Below are positions 1 through 12,880 of a DNA stretch of 64,000 bases, one piece after another. The notes beneath the pieces are model-generated. The model was not told the DNA's origin. It made no database searches and saw only the letters and a program-made list of their open reading frames with translations. Within the stretch, counting starts at the first letter, position 1, and the number at the start of each line of letters is the position of its first letter. The translations under genes were made by a program, and so were the position numbers. The DNA lies in assembly GCF_001411555.2 (NCBI RefSeq), contig NC_049909.1, positions 18,214,623 to 18,278,622 on the forward strand, in the 5' to 3' direction. The DNA is from Juglans regia. Its lineage: Eukaryota; Streptophyta; Magnoliopsida; Fagales; Juglandaceae.

Positions 1-1190
1 CTTATGATCACTTTACAAGTATTTCATTTATTTAAAACATAATTATATAAAAAATTGTAAACTTTTTCCTTAATATCAAATCCGTGAATATTTTTTTGGG
101 GGAAATTCAGAAGAAGATGAAAGGTTAACACTGTTCGAAACTTAGCTGGGAAGGCAGGAAGAGCCTAGACTGACCGTTGGATTCAAAGGGAACACAAAAT
201 ATACATATATCGACGGTGGGTGCACTCAACGAGTATGAACTAGTCAGAGGTCCATCCGTTTACCAATCACAGTTCTGCCCCATTCTCAATTGATATTGCA
301 TTTGTTTTTTCTTGTACCCTCAGTTTCTTTGGGAATGCAACAATGGCAACAATTTACTCAGATTTTCAACTTTCTCCATAATTTCTTTAATTTTATCATT
401 TTGTTTTTAATAATTTTATCAATTAGTTTGCTTCGTCAAATTTAAGTTAAATAATATTTATTTTATCCTTCTTTTATTTTTCTTTTCAAAACATGAGTTT
501 TGTTAATATGTATGAATTATTTAATTAATTTATTTATTTTTTATAATTAACGATAATATATAAAATTATAAAATCCAAACGATAATATTACAAAAATTCA
601 AAGAATAAAATGATAATCACACAAACTTTAGGGACCGTGATAAAGAGTTCACAGAATCACAACTGTGCAGCGTTGAACGTCCGTAATATACAGAAGTAGG
701 AGGCCCCTTTATGAAAACACACGGAGAAAGCGTCCTTGTCTTTCCTTCTCGGTATAGACTTCTGAACTTCAACATCATCGGAACCTGCAACCATAAAAAT
801 TTGAAGGCAGAGGAAAAGCCCGGTAACTTCCTCGGTATATTTTTTTTAGCTCACTGATTTGCTCGGAATGTTCAGAAAATCTGAATTTTTTTTTCTTTTT
901 TTCTGTTTCATCGACTTTTTAATTCATGCTTAAATGATTTGTGCTACAATTATTGGCTTTGCGCCATTGTTGATGTTGCTTTCCTGATGTTTGATTGTTG
1001 TATTCTCTTTTGCCTGTCTGTGTCCGAGGAACTAGAAAGCAATTCTGCAGCATATGAGGCCCAGAACAAAAAACAGCCCTTTGTAGCTTAATGGCTCGTT
1101 TGCTACTATAACGAACCACTTTTGACGTTCTCTCTCTCTCTCTCTCTCTCTCTTCTTTTGTTCTGTTACTGCGGCGGGGTTGTTTTGATC
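1..1190. other. AT-rich intergenic and upstream region of the first gene
   Basis: No coding region is supported here. The first 650 bases are very AT-rich spacer. From about 700 the sequence becomes less AT-rich, with pyrimidine-rich stretches, and a (CT)n run lies at about 1,130-1,152, as is common in plant 5' leaders. I take the right part as promoter plus 5' UTR of the gene starting at 1,228, but I cannot place a TATA box or transcription start with confidence. Confidence 0.5.
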
Positions 1191-1227
1191 AGTTGGTTGG
1201 CTGCGTTCTTTCAGCTTTTGAAACAAA

Positions 1228-4200
1228 ATGGAGGGTCACGGAGATAGAGGGTCTTCGACACCACCGTCCAGTTTGTCAGCTTTTGCTCAGCCCTTCAATC
1301 CCCAACCCTCTTCGAATTGGGTGGCAAACTCATGCCAGCAGCCTTGTATACGTTCACAAGACGGTTCTCAGAGTTCCGACTCTTCTTTTTCCTTGGTCGG
1401 TTCCTTTCCTGATCTCAATTTGGAAGGAGACTCGGTATTGGTGGATGCGCCTCGGGATGCCTATAAATATTGTGGCCATCAGTCTGAAATGGGTATCACG
1501 GATTTCCCATCTGATAATCCCCCTGGTTTTGATTTTGATTTTGTTGGGCAATCTATTCATTCTTCATGTCACCCATCATTAGCATTGCAAGAAAACAGTA
1601 TGTCTGCTGTGCCTTATGACTCGGACTTTGATGCAATGTCATTAACCGAGTCCTCGGTGCCTGGCTACACCCAGAACTTGTTGGGTTTTGATTCTGTTTG
1701 CCAAAAGGCTGATGGCTCATGTAATGCGGAACAGGGCAAGAAGAGGGATAATCAAGGGAGTCTCGTCTGGAAGGCAGGTTCAAAGGCCTGCGGGAACTTT
1801 CAAAAACAAGGTATCTGTCTCTTATTTGCGTGACTTCATAAGAATTTGGCATATGAATGTACCTTTGGATTCCCATTCTTATAGCTAAGCTCGATGATAT
1901 TGCATGTTGATTATATTCCGATTCTGCATGTCTGGTTGCTGGATTCTACCTTTATGTACAGGCTGCTATAGATGTAACTTAGTGGTGTCTTGAGACGTAA
2001 AGGCACATAGTTTTATTGATTAAACTAGAACATCTTTCCCTTTTGTGTGGTATGTAATTGATGCAAATAAAGATTTAACTTTTTTGCTAGGTAGCTAAGT
2101 ACACCAATTTTTTTATTAATAGATTTTTTTTTTCTATATTTTTGGAGTACATATATGTGCCAATGTATAGCTTTAATTCTTATAGCAACACGTTTTCCAT
2201 TGTGTCCCTTCATTTGGAACTTTGGCATCTCGCGGTCGGTCACTAATATTGACTAACACGTTTACATGATTGCTATTATCTACTATGATAATACTTCCAG
2301 TTGTACTTCTATTTCACATGTATATTAAACAAGGATTATAACCATTTTTGTCAGAAGAGTTAAGTCACATATGCGTTATACCCTAAGAACCACTTATCCA
2401 TGTGAGACTCTTTGTACATGCAACATCCTTACAATGTAGTCCAATCCAATATGTGGTACCACAATTTCATTTGGCCTAAATATGAAGAGAACATTGGGGG
2501 GAGGGTGGTGTTGTGGATACAATGTAGTCTTGGAGGGACACTAATTACCAGAGAAACATGACGTGGTATCTGATTTAGGTACTAGCAGATGGATAGAAAT
2601 AATACTGGTCCTCGAGATCTATAACTAGGTCTGTGATCTAAGGAAGATAGAGTTATCTTCAATATATCTATCTTTATGACTAGAGTTTTCTTCAATATGT
2701 CTATGTTTATAATCAGGCCTTCATCTTGTACCTTTCTTAAATTTATGATAGAAATTGCTAAATAAATGACAAGTACATTTGGGAGACCTGGAAACATTGA
2801 GTACTTTCTAAAACTTTCTGTAAACAGACTTTTCTAGCATCAGACGGACAAAAGAAAAATATGAACTATGCACCGAAACTTGTCTACAGAGAATCTTGAA
2901 GAGTTGCCTTTAATGCTTATGTTTAAGAATTATAATGAAATCATAAAGTAAAATCAATATAACGTTTGTCCTTGTACATCAAAGCATAAAAAATTTTGAT
3001 ATATTAGCATTTTCAATTTTATTTTTGGCCTTTAGTATAAACGTACATATCTTGACAGCAATGTGATGTGATGCTTTGTATAGAACTGAAGAAGTTGATT
3101 TGAAAAGGAAAAAACAAAAGATGAAGAGTACAAGTAAATGATAACTATATTTTGCAATTGTGACAGCCCTGCAAAAAAAAGTAAATGTGACAGCCCCACA
3201 AAAAAAAGTGATTGTGACAGCCCCGCAACAAGCATTGCATGCTGCTAAAGGGTTGAATTCTTGTGGTGAAACTTCTGATAATATCGACGAGTGTGGAAAC
3301 TTAACCGTTATGATCCTAGGAGGAGATAATCAGATGAAATCTGGAGGCGTGGAACAGGAAACTGCTGAATCTTTTCCAAAGCCAAATTCTACAGTCACCC
3401 CTTTTAAGTTCTCAACATCATCAGATACATGCTCTGCTGCAACTCCCCAAAACATTCCTCAAGGTCAGTGGTCATATCCAAGGCTAGCATTTAGTGGGAG
3501 CAGTTGTGATAGTGTTTCTCTTTCACTGAAAAAAAAATCATTGCCAGCTGTATCATTTGAATCACCAAGCACTAGCACAATTGTTTCAGTCCTTAATCCT
3601 GTTATTTCAGTGAATGTGGATTTATCAGGCATTAATGCCCTCAACAACAATGGTAATTCGTCTGGTTGTAATCCAGAAGAATTATCTGGGCTGAATGGTT
3701 GTAATCCAATCAGCCTAAAAAAGCCGCATGCCCTGCTGAATACCAAAGGCAAAGAGGTCTACCTAGATAAAAGCTTGATTGAAAATGGTGAAGAAAGAAA
3801 AGGTGATAAGCTTATCCCTGATGACGGTTTGGAACCCTTATGCACGGTAAAATCTGAGCTGCAACGTCATGGGATAAAACCTGGTGTTTCCATTGAAATT
3901 TCTAAAACGCTGGATGAGAATGACTCTGACGTGGATTCACCCTGCTGGAAAGGTACCCTGGCTTGTTGGCAATCTCCATTTGGAGTTTCTGAATCTGTGA
4001 GTTCACAATGTCTTGAAAGGAAGCTAAAAGCAAGTAACATTTTGAATCCTCTGGCGCCTCATTTTTTCCCCAGTAATGCTAAAGGAAGTACAGACTACTA
4101 CCATGAAAGTGAATGTGATATTAGTGATTTCTCATCTTTCGACAAGGGTGAAACCTCAGTTGTGTATTTTGGAAATGCGGGTTCTACCAACGTGGGATCA

Positions 4201-6115
4201 ACTCCTTCTGGATTGAGCTATGGAATTGGTACTGAATGTTCTATTGACATCAATGAATCAAAAAAGGAATATGCTCTAGTCAACAACTCGAGAAGTTGCT
4301 CTTTTCTGAATTCTTCTCACATATTTCAACCATCTCTGGGGGAAGATTGCTGCGCATCTAACGGGAGGCTTGTCATTGGGGAAAATGCTGAAGACTCTTT
4401 GAATGGTATCAAGGATGTTGTGCATAGTGGTTCAACAAGGGTGCCTGTCCTTGCAAAGGAGCATGGCCTAGGTCCATCATCTTCTTCTGGCGTTGGTCTT
4501 CTTAATGACCTTAATGAAACACATCAGAGTGTATCTAAGTCTTTATCTGCACCTCTTAAAATAGATGTCCGGACAGTGATCAATACAGTGCGTAATCTGT
4601 CAGAGTTGCTTGTACAAAACTGTTCAAATGGTTTATATTCATTGAATGAGCATGAGCATGACATAATCCAACTTATAATCGATAAGCTTCATGTGCTTTC
4701 CACAAATAGGGTTGGGCAAGGGGCTTCAATGCCTGAATCAACTCAAACAGGCACCCCATACTCTCCTTGTAAGGCTACAGAACTCTGCAAGGTATGGCGG
4801 GTGTGTGTGTTTGTTTGATTATATGTTAATGAACTTATCTGAAGAAAGTTGTGCATCGATTTGCCAACAAGAATGAACCTTTTCCTCCTTTTAAGATTAT
4901 AAAGTACACTTCTATTTGAATTCCCCTGGCATAGATTCTTATTGAATGTGCGTTAAGCATGCTGGAATTATATTAGCATGACTGATCAGATTACTGGTAG
5001 AACCACTTAGTTTTAATAGTCTCTGAGGGTAAGAACCTTCATTTTGCTCAAGGCTAGGGAAAGTGTTTTGTCCAAAAGTTTTCTAGCATTGATTAATGGA
5101 TAGATCTCTTAGCCTGACGTGATTAAAACTATGTTGATCATCACCATCATTTTTATCATTACTGGATCTCCTGGGGAATGGGAGAGTTGTTCATAGACAC
5201 AAACACACATATTTTGTTCACCTGTGAGAACCTGAATGATGTCATTTTCAGTCCTCCAGTATGCAATTTAGAGTAGCATGGACAAAGACTATGTCTGTTC
5301 CAGATGAGCCTGAAAATCAGAATTACCACGATGGGCAAAAGAGTTGTTATACTGCCTTCACTGAGAAAGGGCTGAATTGTTTTTCTTCATACAGTGATGT
5401 TGGTGTTGAGAAGAGCAATGAAATCATCCAGGTATCATTGGTTGTCATACGCTCATACTTATTATTATGTTAGTACTTGGTGTCTTCTCTCTCTCTCTCT
5501 CTCTCTCTCTCTGTGATACGTATATATATATTTTTTTTTGGGGTTTGATGTTCATAGATTGCAGTGTAACAAAGTCTTTTTGTTACTTATAATAAAATGC
5601 AGGTTATTTCAAAGGGTCTGACAGAAAACCATCAGATTGTGGAAGATATGCATCCACAAGCTTTAGTGTATAGGAATTTATGGCTTGAGGCTGAAGCAGC
5701 ATTATGTGGCCTGAAATATAGAACTTGTGCCTTGAGCATGAAATCTAATGGGATGGATGGATATGAATCAATCAAAAGGAGGTAAGGTGAACTGCATTAA
5801 TCCTGAATCTTCTCTCCATTTTATAAATTTGACTCTTTCTCTGCTCTGTTAGGTGTTAGGAAAGCTTGCTCAAAAACACAAAAAGGAATCAGGAAAGTTG
5901 TCCAAACGCAGAGAATGATGGAGTGTGTAATGTTCCACTCGAGCCAAGCATGGTTATTCTTGTTCGAGGCCAAAGCTACAAATTCTGCTCCCATATATGA
6001 GAATGGTATCACTATCTTTAGTTTGTTTAAAGATGGGATGGTGTGTATAATAAGTCAGTCGTGCATGTATAATGGAGATACTGTCGGGACCATGTGGGGT
6101 GCAAATGCAGATTGA
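1228..6115 (+). CDS. Large plant-specific protein of unknown function (multi-exon; 3' end uncertain)
   Basis: Spliced gene with consistent phases: exon 1 1228-1810 (donor GTATCT), exon 2 from about 3167 to 4791 (donor GTATGG), exon 3 5252-5431, exon 4 5603-5781 (donor GTAAGG), and a possible last exon 5860-6115. Every junction keeps frame, giving about 940 residues. The ATG at 1228 follows AAACAAA and opens a 194-codon exon. The protein is rich in Ser, Asn and Gly, without a recognisable catalytic domain. Two blocks look conserved: a Leu-rich helix-like stretch near residues 710-735 (IDKLHVLSTN and neighbours) and the block LWLEAEAALC at about 822-831. From memory the latter occurs in uncharacterised plant proteins; I do not know a function. 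The last exon is weak: its residues do not look conserved, and an acidic YNGEKLDPEL-like stretch plus DWVKNDLP at 6,262-6,380 may be remnants of the true C-terminus in another frame, so the 3' part may be decayed or differently spliced. Confidence 0.7.
3160..3222 (+). repeat. 27-bp tandem repeat containing the exon-2 splice acceptor
   Basis: Consecutive copies of a 27-nt unit read GTGACAGCCC followed by A-rich sequence. Each copy places TGACAG directly before CC, so three equivalent acceptors (after about 3166, 3193 and 3220) all join exon 1 in the same phase. The units encode near-identical nonamers of the ALQKKVNVT / APQKKVIVT type. Use of different acceptors would change the protein by 9 or 18 residues without a frameshift. 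Confidence 0.75.
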
Positions 6116-6389
6116 TTCTAACACAGGTAATCATGGAAGCTTGATTCTTCAAGATCTTAAGAGAGGCGACAAACCATTGGAGTTTTTACCGATGACAAAA
6201 TTTGAGGCTGTGTTTAGGAAATGGGAGTTGAACTTGAAATTCAACATCGTTGGTTTTTAGTACAATGGTGAAAAGTTAGACCCCGAGTTAATATCTTGTG
6301 AAGGTGATGATGAAAGTTGTAACTCTGGTTTACTGTGATTGGGTGAAGAATGATTTACCTTGCATGTTCTGGGATAGGCACAACAAGCT

Positions 6390-9300
6390 GGATATGTGAA
6401 TGGCATTGATAGAATCGAGTGCATTGACTAGCTCAGGTAGTGTGGACCTCGATTTTTGTTTCAATAGGCAGAATTCTGGTACATTAGTATTCTTGGGAAA
6501 GGCCCATTTGACGGGCCATTTCTACATAGCCTGTTCTTATTCGGGCGGTTTGGGCCCATTAAGCATACCCAGGTGCAGGGTGGAAAATAACAAGCCCAAA
6601 CTGCCCAAATAAGGACGGACCAGACTTCGGCTAAGTAGTTAGGCAAGGATACGAATGTCTTTTCTGTTTGTTTTCTGTTCTGGGTGGGCCTAGTGGAGGT
6701 TTATTGAACCTATTACTAGAAAACAAGGTCCTAGTCTTTTTCCTTACCTTAAACCTCTCTCTTTGTTGAGGTGGGCAGGCTCTGATCTCAGTCCTCTTGT
6801 TCAACGAGGAGAGAACTTGTGTGTTGAGCCAATTGTTTGTCAAATTTTTTTCCTCTTTTTTAGTGTTTTCTCTGTTTTTTTTTTCTACTTTTTAATTGTT
6901 CAATTTTAGGTCAGAATGGCAAGATAGATTCGGATTTGAGTTGAGCAGATGATGAGTTTGATAGCAAGTCTTGTGATTTGCAGGATTGAGTACTGTTTGG
7001 ACTGTTCTAGGTAGGTACGAGTTATAGGTTAACCATAAGGAGCTTAAAGCTTAGTAATAGATTGCCTAAGCTCAAGTTTGTCTACATCTAATTAGGGAAT
7101 CGAAAAAAATAAAAAAACCCCTGAAAAATACCTCTTACCGTTTAGCCCATGAACTAAATGGATGTTTATTGGGAGAAAATGTTGGAAAATATAAGGAGGG
7201 TGTTACATTGTTAGTTTATAAAATCACTTAAAATGTATCATATTAGCCTATTTGACTAAAAATGATAAAATCAAGAACGAAGAGTAGCATTGTACTTTTA
7301 CAAATCCCGAGAAATAAAAGCCTTTGAACCGGTCTTCCTCCTTCAACTAGAGGTTGGGCAATGGCGGGGGAAGGGGTTTGGGAACATGATGCATGGTCAC
7401 ATTCAGAGTATTTACTTCTCTCTGGCGTTAATGACTGGTACCACATGAAACATTGCCTGCAGGCTAGGGTTAGATGCCGAATACCCAGTTGGAACTTGGA
7501 AGTACTTGGATACAACACCTAATTGTAGCCATTCCAGGACAAAAAAGGTGACCAGTCAGGGAAGTGGGGGGACCTATAAATTTGGCAATATGCTATCTTC
7601 TTCTTCTTCTTCTTTTTTTATTATTTATTTTTTACGGTATACAACACCTCAAAGTACTATCTATAACATCATATAACTAATAATAATAATAATAATAGAG
7701 CAAAATTAACATAAATGATGAATAAAGCATTGTGAAAGGAGAAAGAAGGCAGGTAGGTAAAGTAGTGAAAGAGAAATATGGAGTGGGAAAGAGGTGGCTA
7801 ATATAAAAATAATACAAACAGTATGAAGACAAGATCAATAGGGGTTAAGATCGGGATTCAGGCCGATCGAGACGAAAGAGGAAAGGGTTTGGAGCTCTGG
7901 GAAGATGAGGCATTTGCAGCATATAATGCAGTTTTTGAACTTTTGATACCTTAGCATGAATCTGGGTGCTCGGCAATAAATGAGGGAGAGCATTGGATCA
8001 GGACAAAATTATTTATCAGATCAGACCCATGCATCTAGATCATTATTAATGCCTCGATTCCCATTCCTTCCTTCCTTCCTTCCTTCATTCCAGGTGGATG
8101 GTTGGGTCAGAATACTCTCACCACCCTGATCATGTCCCCATGCATGCCATTTCCCCTTCTTTCTTTTGCTTCATCATCAATATACATGGGAGCTAGCATC
8201 ATATCTTAAAACACACATCAGAGAGTTTTAAAATATTTATTATTATTTCTTAATATTATCTAAAATATTTATAATACAGTCAATAAATATTAATAAGATA
8301 TATCATCAATTGTACATCTCTTTTTTCAAGTTATAATTCTCGAATTAGAACAAAAACTCGAAAAAATCTTATCATATTAATTAATTATAGATATATACGG
8401 CTCATGTGGTACTGTTGTGAAGTGTGTGCAGTCCATGATATGTAGCTATCGTCCGGCCGGCCCCCTTATATTTCACCATAATTACGGTTGTTTTTTGGGA
8501 TCTGCTGCCACTCTTTGCACTGTCATTGTTAATGCTCTGTCACGAAATATGAAAGCCGTAGCAGTACATTGAGCAGCAGCCCCCACCAGCCTTTTTCCCC
8601 CCATTCTTTTCCTAGCTGCTTCATTTTGGCTACCCTTTCGCTTCCTCTTTTGTTTCGCTGCTGCTGCTGCTTCTTCTTCTTCTTCTTCTATCTTCTTTGT
8701 TCTTTTGATCTGCAGCATCGCATCATGATTCAGAATTAATAGGGCCAGCCCACAAGGTGTGACCCAATTATAAGAGACTATAATTAGGGAAGAAACTCGA
8801 TAAGAAAGGAAAGGAAAAAGCTTGAAATTAGAACTCTGAATTCGAACCACTTTAAGCCAACGAGCCCTTGAAAAAGACCTAATTAAGACACGTCTCAATC
8901 GAAATAATTATGAATAACTGTATATCTTTTGTCTTCTCATCTCCAACCATATCAATTGATGTAGAGTATTCAATTGAATTATTATTTAAGTAATTGCTGC
9001 CATAATAATTCATTTAAGTTGGATAATATTTAATAATATATAATATTATTTAAAAAATAAACACTACAACTATAAAAAAAATTTCACTAAGGTAAATTTA
9101 TAAATTAATATATTATAAATTAATATAATTTTATATAATATAGTAGATCTATTTTATAATAAAAAATAACTTTATAATCTAATATACCACCTAGTTCAAT
9201 TTGTTAGTTTATATATCTTAGTAAAATTTATCTGTGACTAAAAAAATATTTTTTAAAAATAAAAATTAACATTACTCATGATATATATATTTAGTTCAAC

Positions 9301-11047
9301 AAGATATATAATATGCACTAATTAAAAGGTATCACAAGTACTTAAAATTTATAAATTCCTTCATATCTCGCTGCTCTCATAACTAATTTGAACAATATTC
9401 GACCTGGTTATTCCCTGATCAAAAAAATTATATATATCATGTGATGATCATCATCATTTCTTAAACCTCAACAAAATGTATTACTCACTTCTTCTACGTC
9501 TTTAAAATATATATTACTTTAAAAAATAAAGTGTTATAGTACTCATACAGAGATGATAAATTTATAAATTGATATGATTTTATATGATATATTAAATCTA
9601 TTTTAAAATAAAATTAAAATAATTTTATAATCTAAAATTCAAAATCAAAACATGTTAATTTTATATCACAAGTACATGCATGGAATGTTTAGTTATGAAT
9701 AGATATGAGGAAAGAAAGCTTGGCATGGCATATGCCATTTGATCTCTCTACTTTATATTGATCAATGAGTCAATACACCTTTTATTTTCACCACGAAAAA
9801 TGTTTTAAAAGGAAACTACAAATAGAGCCAAAGGAAGAGGGACGTAAAGACAAAGAGAGAGAGAACGTCACGGGAATATGGTGCATTAAAACCAAAGAAA
9901 TATCAACGTGGTCCATGCAGTCTTGGGAGTGGGAGGGTATTGCACGCGTCCTGCGGGCGGAGCCAAAGTCTTCAGAGAGAGAGAGAGAAATACAGACAGA
10001 CAGACAGACAGGGCAAGAAGAGAATTAAACGACGAAACCCACTTTTCCTTTACAGTAGTACTATTTGTGTGTGTGCGCGCGTATTGTATATATATAAATT
10101 TGCTACTTTTTTTTTTATTGTCGTCATTGATTACGCCTATTAACCCTAAAACGAGCAGTCGCTCGATCTCTCTTTTATAGGTAGGGTGGGGATGAGTCTC
10201 CTGACTCCTTCTGTTCAGGGCATGCCCGTACGAATGCCTAGCTATCTAGCTGCTTGATTGTTTGTTTCCTTACTTTAATTATCATCATCCTTTGCTTCGC
10301 TGCCCAGTACTTCTACTATTCATGTCTTTTATAAATTAAACTTTGGGCTCGAAATACGTACGTGTCATCCTTCTTCAAATTTGTCCGCCCGCCTGTCCAC
10401 TATTCATAGCACTAGAAATATAGAAATATTGACACTTGCAAAAGCTGATCCATCATGATCTCTCTAATTCCCATATATATATATATATATATATACACTG
10501 TACTAGCTAGCGTGGTCATGATCATCATCCAGCTAGCTCATCACCTACCACCTGTTAGGGAGATAATTAATCACGATGGAAGTGATATTTTTGTCAAATG
10601 TGGAGACATCAGCCATCCATGTATATAGAATAAGTACTCGAATTTATGTCACACAAGATAAATATATACTTTAATCAGGAAGGTATTGTATAAAATTAAT
10701 CTACAAGCAATTCCTTAATTTGCATTAAATTAATTGGCCGGCATGAATTAATTAGAAAATGAGAGTAAAGATTGGCCTAGCTACATGACTTAAAACAATC
10801 TTGAGACTTTGATCAGCACCGCAAATTCCTGTCATGCATGCAGTCAGTCCCATTCGTAAAAGAAAAGATGATGGAGGCCGGCGGGATATAATAGGTTCGC
10901 TGTTTCTGATTGTACGTACGTACAATAGTGATTTGCCAAAAGACGCGCGCGTGATATATAGTCAAAAGTGGATATATGCATGCGGAAATTAACGCAGTTC
11001 GGTTGCAGGCATCAGAGCAGTTTCCATGCATTTGCAACTCTTTTAAG

Positions 11048-11107
<60 letters not shown>

Positions 11108-12100
11108 CATGTGCAAAACGGGATTACTGTGCAAGGTTTCGTAATATGCTAGCAGCTTGTCGTACACAGCTCTATTAATATATATATATATACACACATC
11201 CTTAGCTTTAAGAGTTATGGTAGCTGCTACATGGCACCAAGCAATTTTGTATCTTTAATACTGACTCATCCACTAGATGCCGATGAGTCTGTGGATCATA
11301 GCCTCTGGCTACGTTCAAGTAGATCATCCTAGAATCTAGATGCTACACCTACTACTTTATTAGCTAGGGTCAGGGTCCACCTCTACTGCATCCATCAAAT
11401 TTATATAATTAATATATATAATATATATATATATATATGCTGTATATAATTATCATGTATTATATATATATATATATATTCTATAAATACATGAGAATTA
11501 GATCAAAGACTTATAAGTTGGTATATATAGCAATATATAATATTGAAAAGGCACTTTCAAAAGAACATGGAATATTAATTGGGTCATTTTTCCAGATGCA
11601 GCTTATAAGGTAGTCCACAAAATCTGCGACTTTAGTCCAACAAAAATTTGGTGTAATTTTTAATAGATCGATCATTTGGAATTGTCAACATGATGATTTA
11701 CGACGTTGTAATTCCGTTGACCATCGTTTCTATTAAGGAGAGGAAAAATAAAGAACAAAAAATCTGTCAAAGGCCTTCATGTTTTCAGTATTCTATCCAA
11801 AGGATAAAATGGAATGCTGGCTAGGTTTAGATCATTGGTGTCTTTGGAAAATCAATCAGTACTACTCCCAACAGCTTACATATATAGGATTCGTATAATA
11901 ATTAAATTCCCTTCAGTTCGTACAATATCTTTCACTCTGATCCCTCCTATTATTGCTTGAATTATATATATATATATATATATTATAGGATCGATCATGA
12001 TTATCACATATATATTTTTTATATCTTAATATACGTGTGATTTAAACTAGTTTATTTGTACATAGTATATATAAATACTTTACTTTTCCATTTTACTTGT
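6390..12100. other. Intergenic AT-rich spacer, no gene seen
   Basis: I see no supportable gene. Present are a (TTC)n/(TAA)n patch near 7,600-7,700, a (TTCC)n run near 8,065-8,085, GCT/TTC triplet runs near 8,655-8,690, a (GACA)n run near 9,990-10,012, and many (AT)n and (CT)n tracts (10,474-10,497; 11,048-11,103; 11,410-11,480; 11,964-11,984). Two diverged AT-rich MITE-like units with TAAATTTATAAATT-type arms lie at about 9,065-9,250 and 9,540-9,670. Small open frames here are low-complexity. Confidence 0.6.
9065..9670. repeat. Two copies of an AT-rich MITE-like unit
   Basis: The segments at about 9,065-9,250 and 9,540-9,670 share the order: (T)AAATTTATAAATT, ATATGATTTTATATGAT-like, a TTAAATCTATTTTA-like stretch, TTTATAATCTAA, and a 3' part with TTAATTT. 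A third relative lies at 19,860-20,050, where the ends (CTACATACGTATAATTATAA and a TTTTTGTGATT-type end) can pair. I interpret them as old copies of one foldback MITE family. Ends and target duplications are not clear. Confidence 0.4.
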
Positions 12101-12225
12101 AGCGAGCGGACTATTATTGACTAAGTGAAAATTGTATATTTTAGAACTTTTCCCTTCTGACCTTCCAGACTCTTCCTCTGCTAGGGCTTTGACCCTTCCT
12201 CTCCCTTTAGGGTTTCATCGTTACA

Positions 12226-12880
12226 TGGTATCAGAAGTTTTCTCTTATGGCGCCGAGTCACAAATCGGTCTCTGAGGATTCTACGAGTCCCTTTTTCCTC
12301 CATCTTAGTAATAGTCTCGGTGTTCTTCTTGTTACTCAGCCACTTGTCTGTGACAACTACCATACGGCCTGGTGCCGTTCCATGGCCATGGCTCTATCGG
12401 CGAAAAACAAACTTGGTTTCGTCGATGGCTCCATCCTCAAACCCTCGGATTCGGCTAATCCAATTCTCTCTCATTGGCTTTGCTGCAATAATATAGTGAT
12501 ATCTTGGTTTTTAAACTCTATTTCTCCTGATATCTCTGTTAGTATTTTGTACATAATTACTGCGCATGAGATTTGGTTGGATCTTAAGGAACGTTCTTGT
12601 CAAAAAAAAGGTCCTCGTACTTTCCAATTATAGAAATTCATATATGCTCTATCTCAAGTGAAACATTCTGTGAGCACTTATTTTACTCGCCTAAAAGTTC
12701 TTTGGGATGAGTTAGCAAATTACAAACATGTTCCTACTTGTTCTTGTGGAGCAGTATGTACGTTAACCTATTATGTTCAACATGAGCATGTTTTACAATT
12801 TTTAATGGGATTGAATGAATCTTTTGCCTTTGCTCGTGCTCAGATCTTACTTATGGAGCCTTTAATTATGCCTATATAAG
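12226..12880 (+). pseudogene. Ty1/copia retrotransposon fragment: primer-binding site and gag N-terminus
   Basis: TGGTATCAGA at 12226-12235 matches the usual copia primer-binding site for initiator Met-tRNA, so the pyrimidine-rich DNA just before it is probably the end of a 5' LTR. A gag-like frame follows from 12247: the copia N-terminal part (TQPLVCDNYHTAWCRSM; LSAKNKLGFVDGS) and then the UBN2-type gag part (LKVLWDELANYKHVP, EHVLQFLMGLNESF). An in-frame TAG at 12631-12633 interrupts it and another stop lies at 12877-12879. No protease, integrase or reverse transcriptase follows and no second LTR was found. It is a dead fragment. Confidence 0.75.

Noticed and set aside
7243..7518. 91-codon minus-strand frame
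   Set aside because: No similarity recognised, no splice sites or neighbouring exons, ordinary composition of spacer.
8482..8898. 138-codon minus-strand open frame
   Set aside because: Built from TTC/GCT triplet runs giving poly-Glu and poly-Ala; no domain, no splice context.
9765..10180. Overlapping plus-strand open frames
   Set aside because: They cross GAGA and GACA simple repeats and have no protein-like composition.
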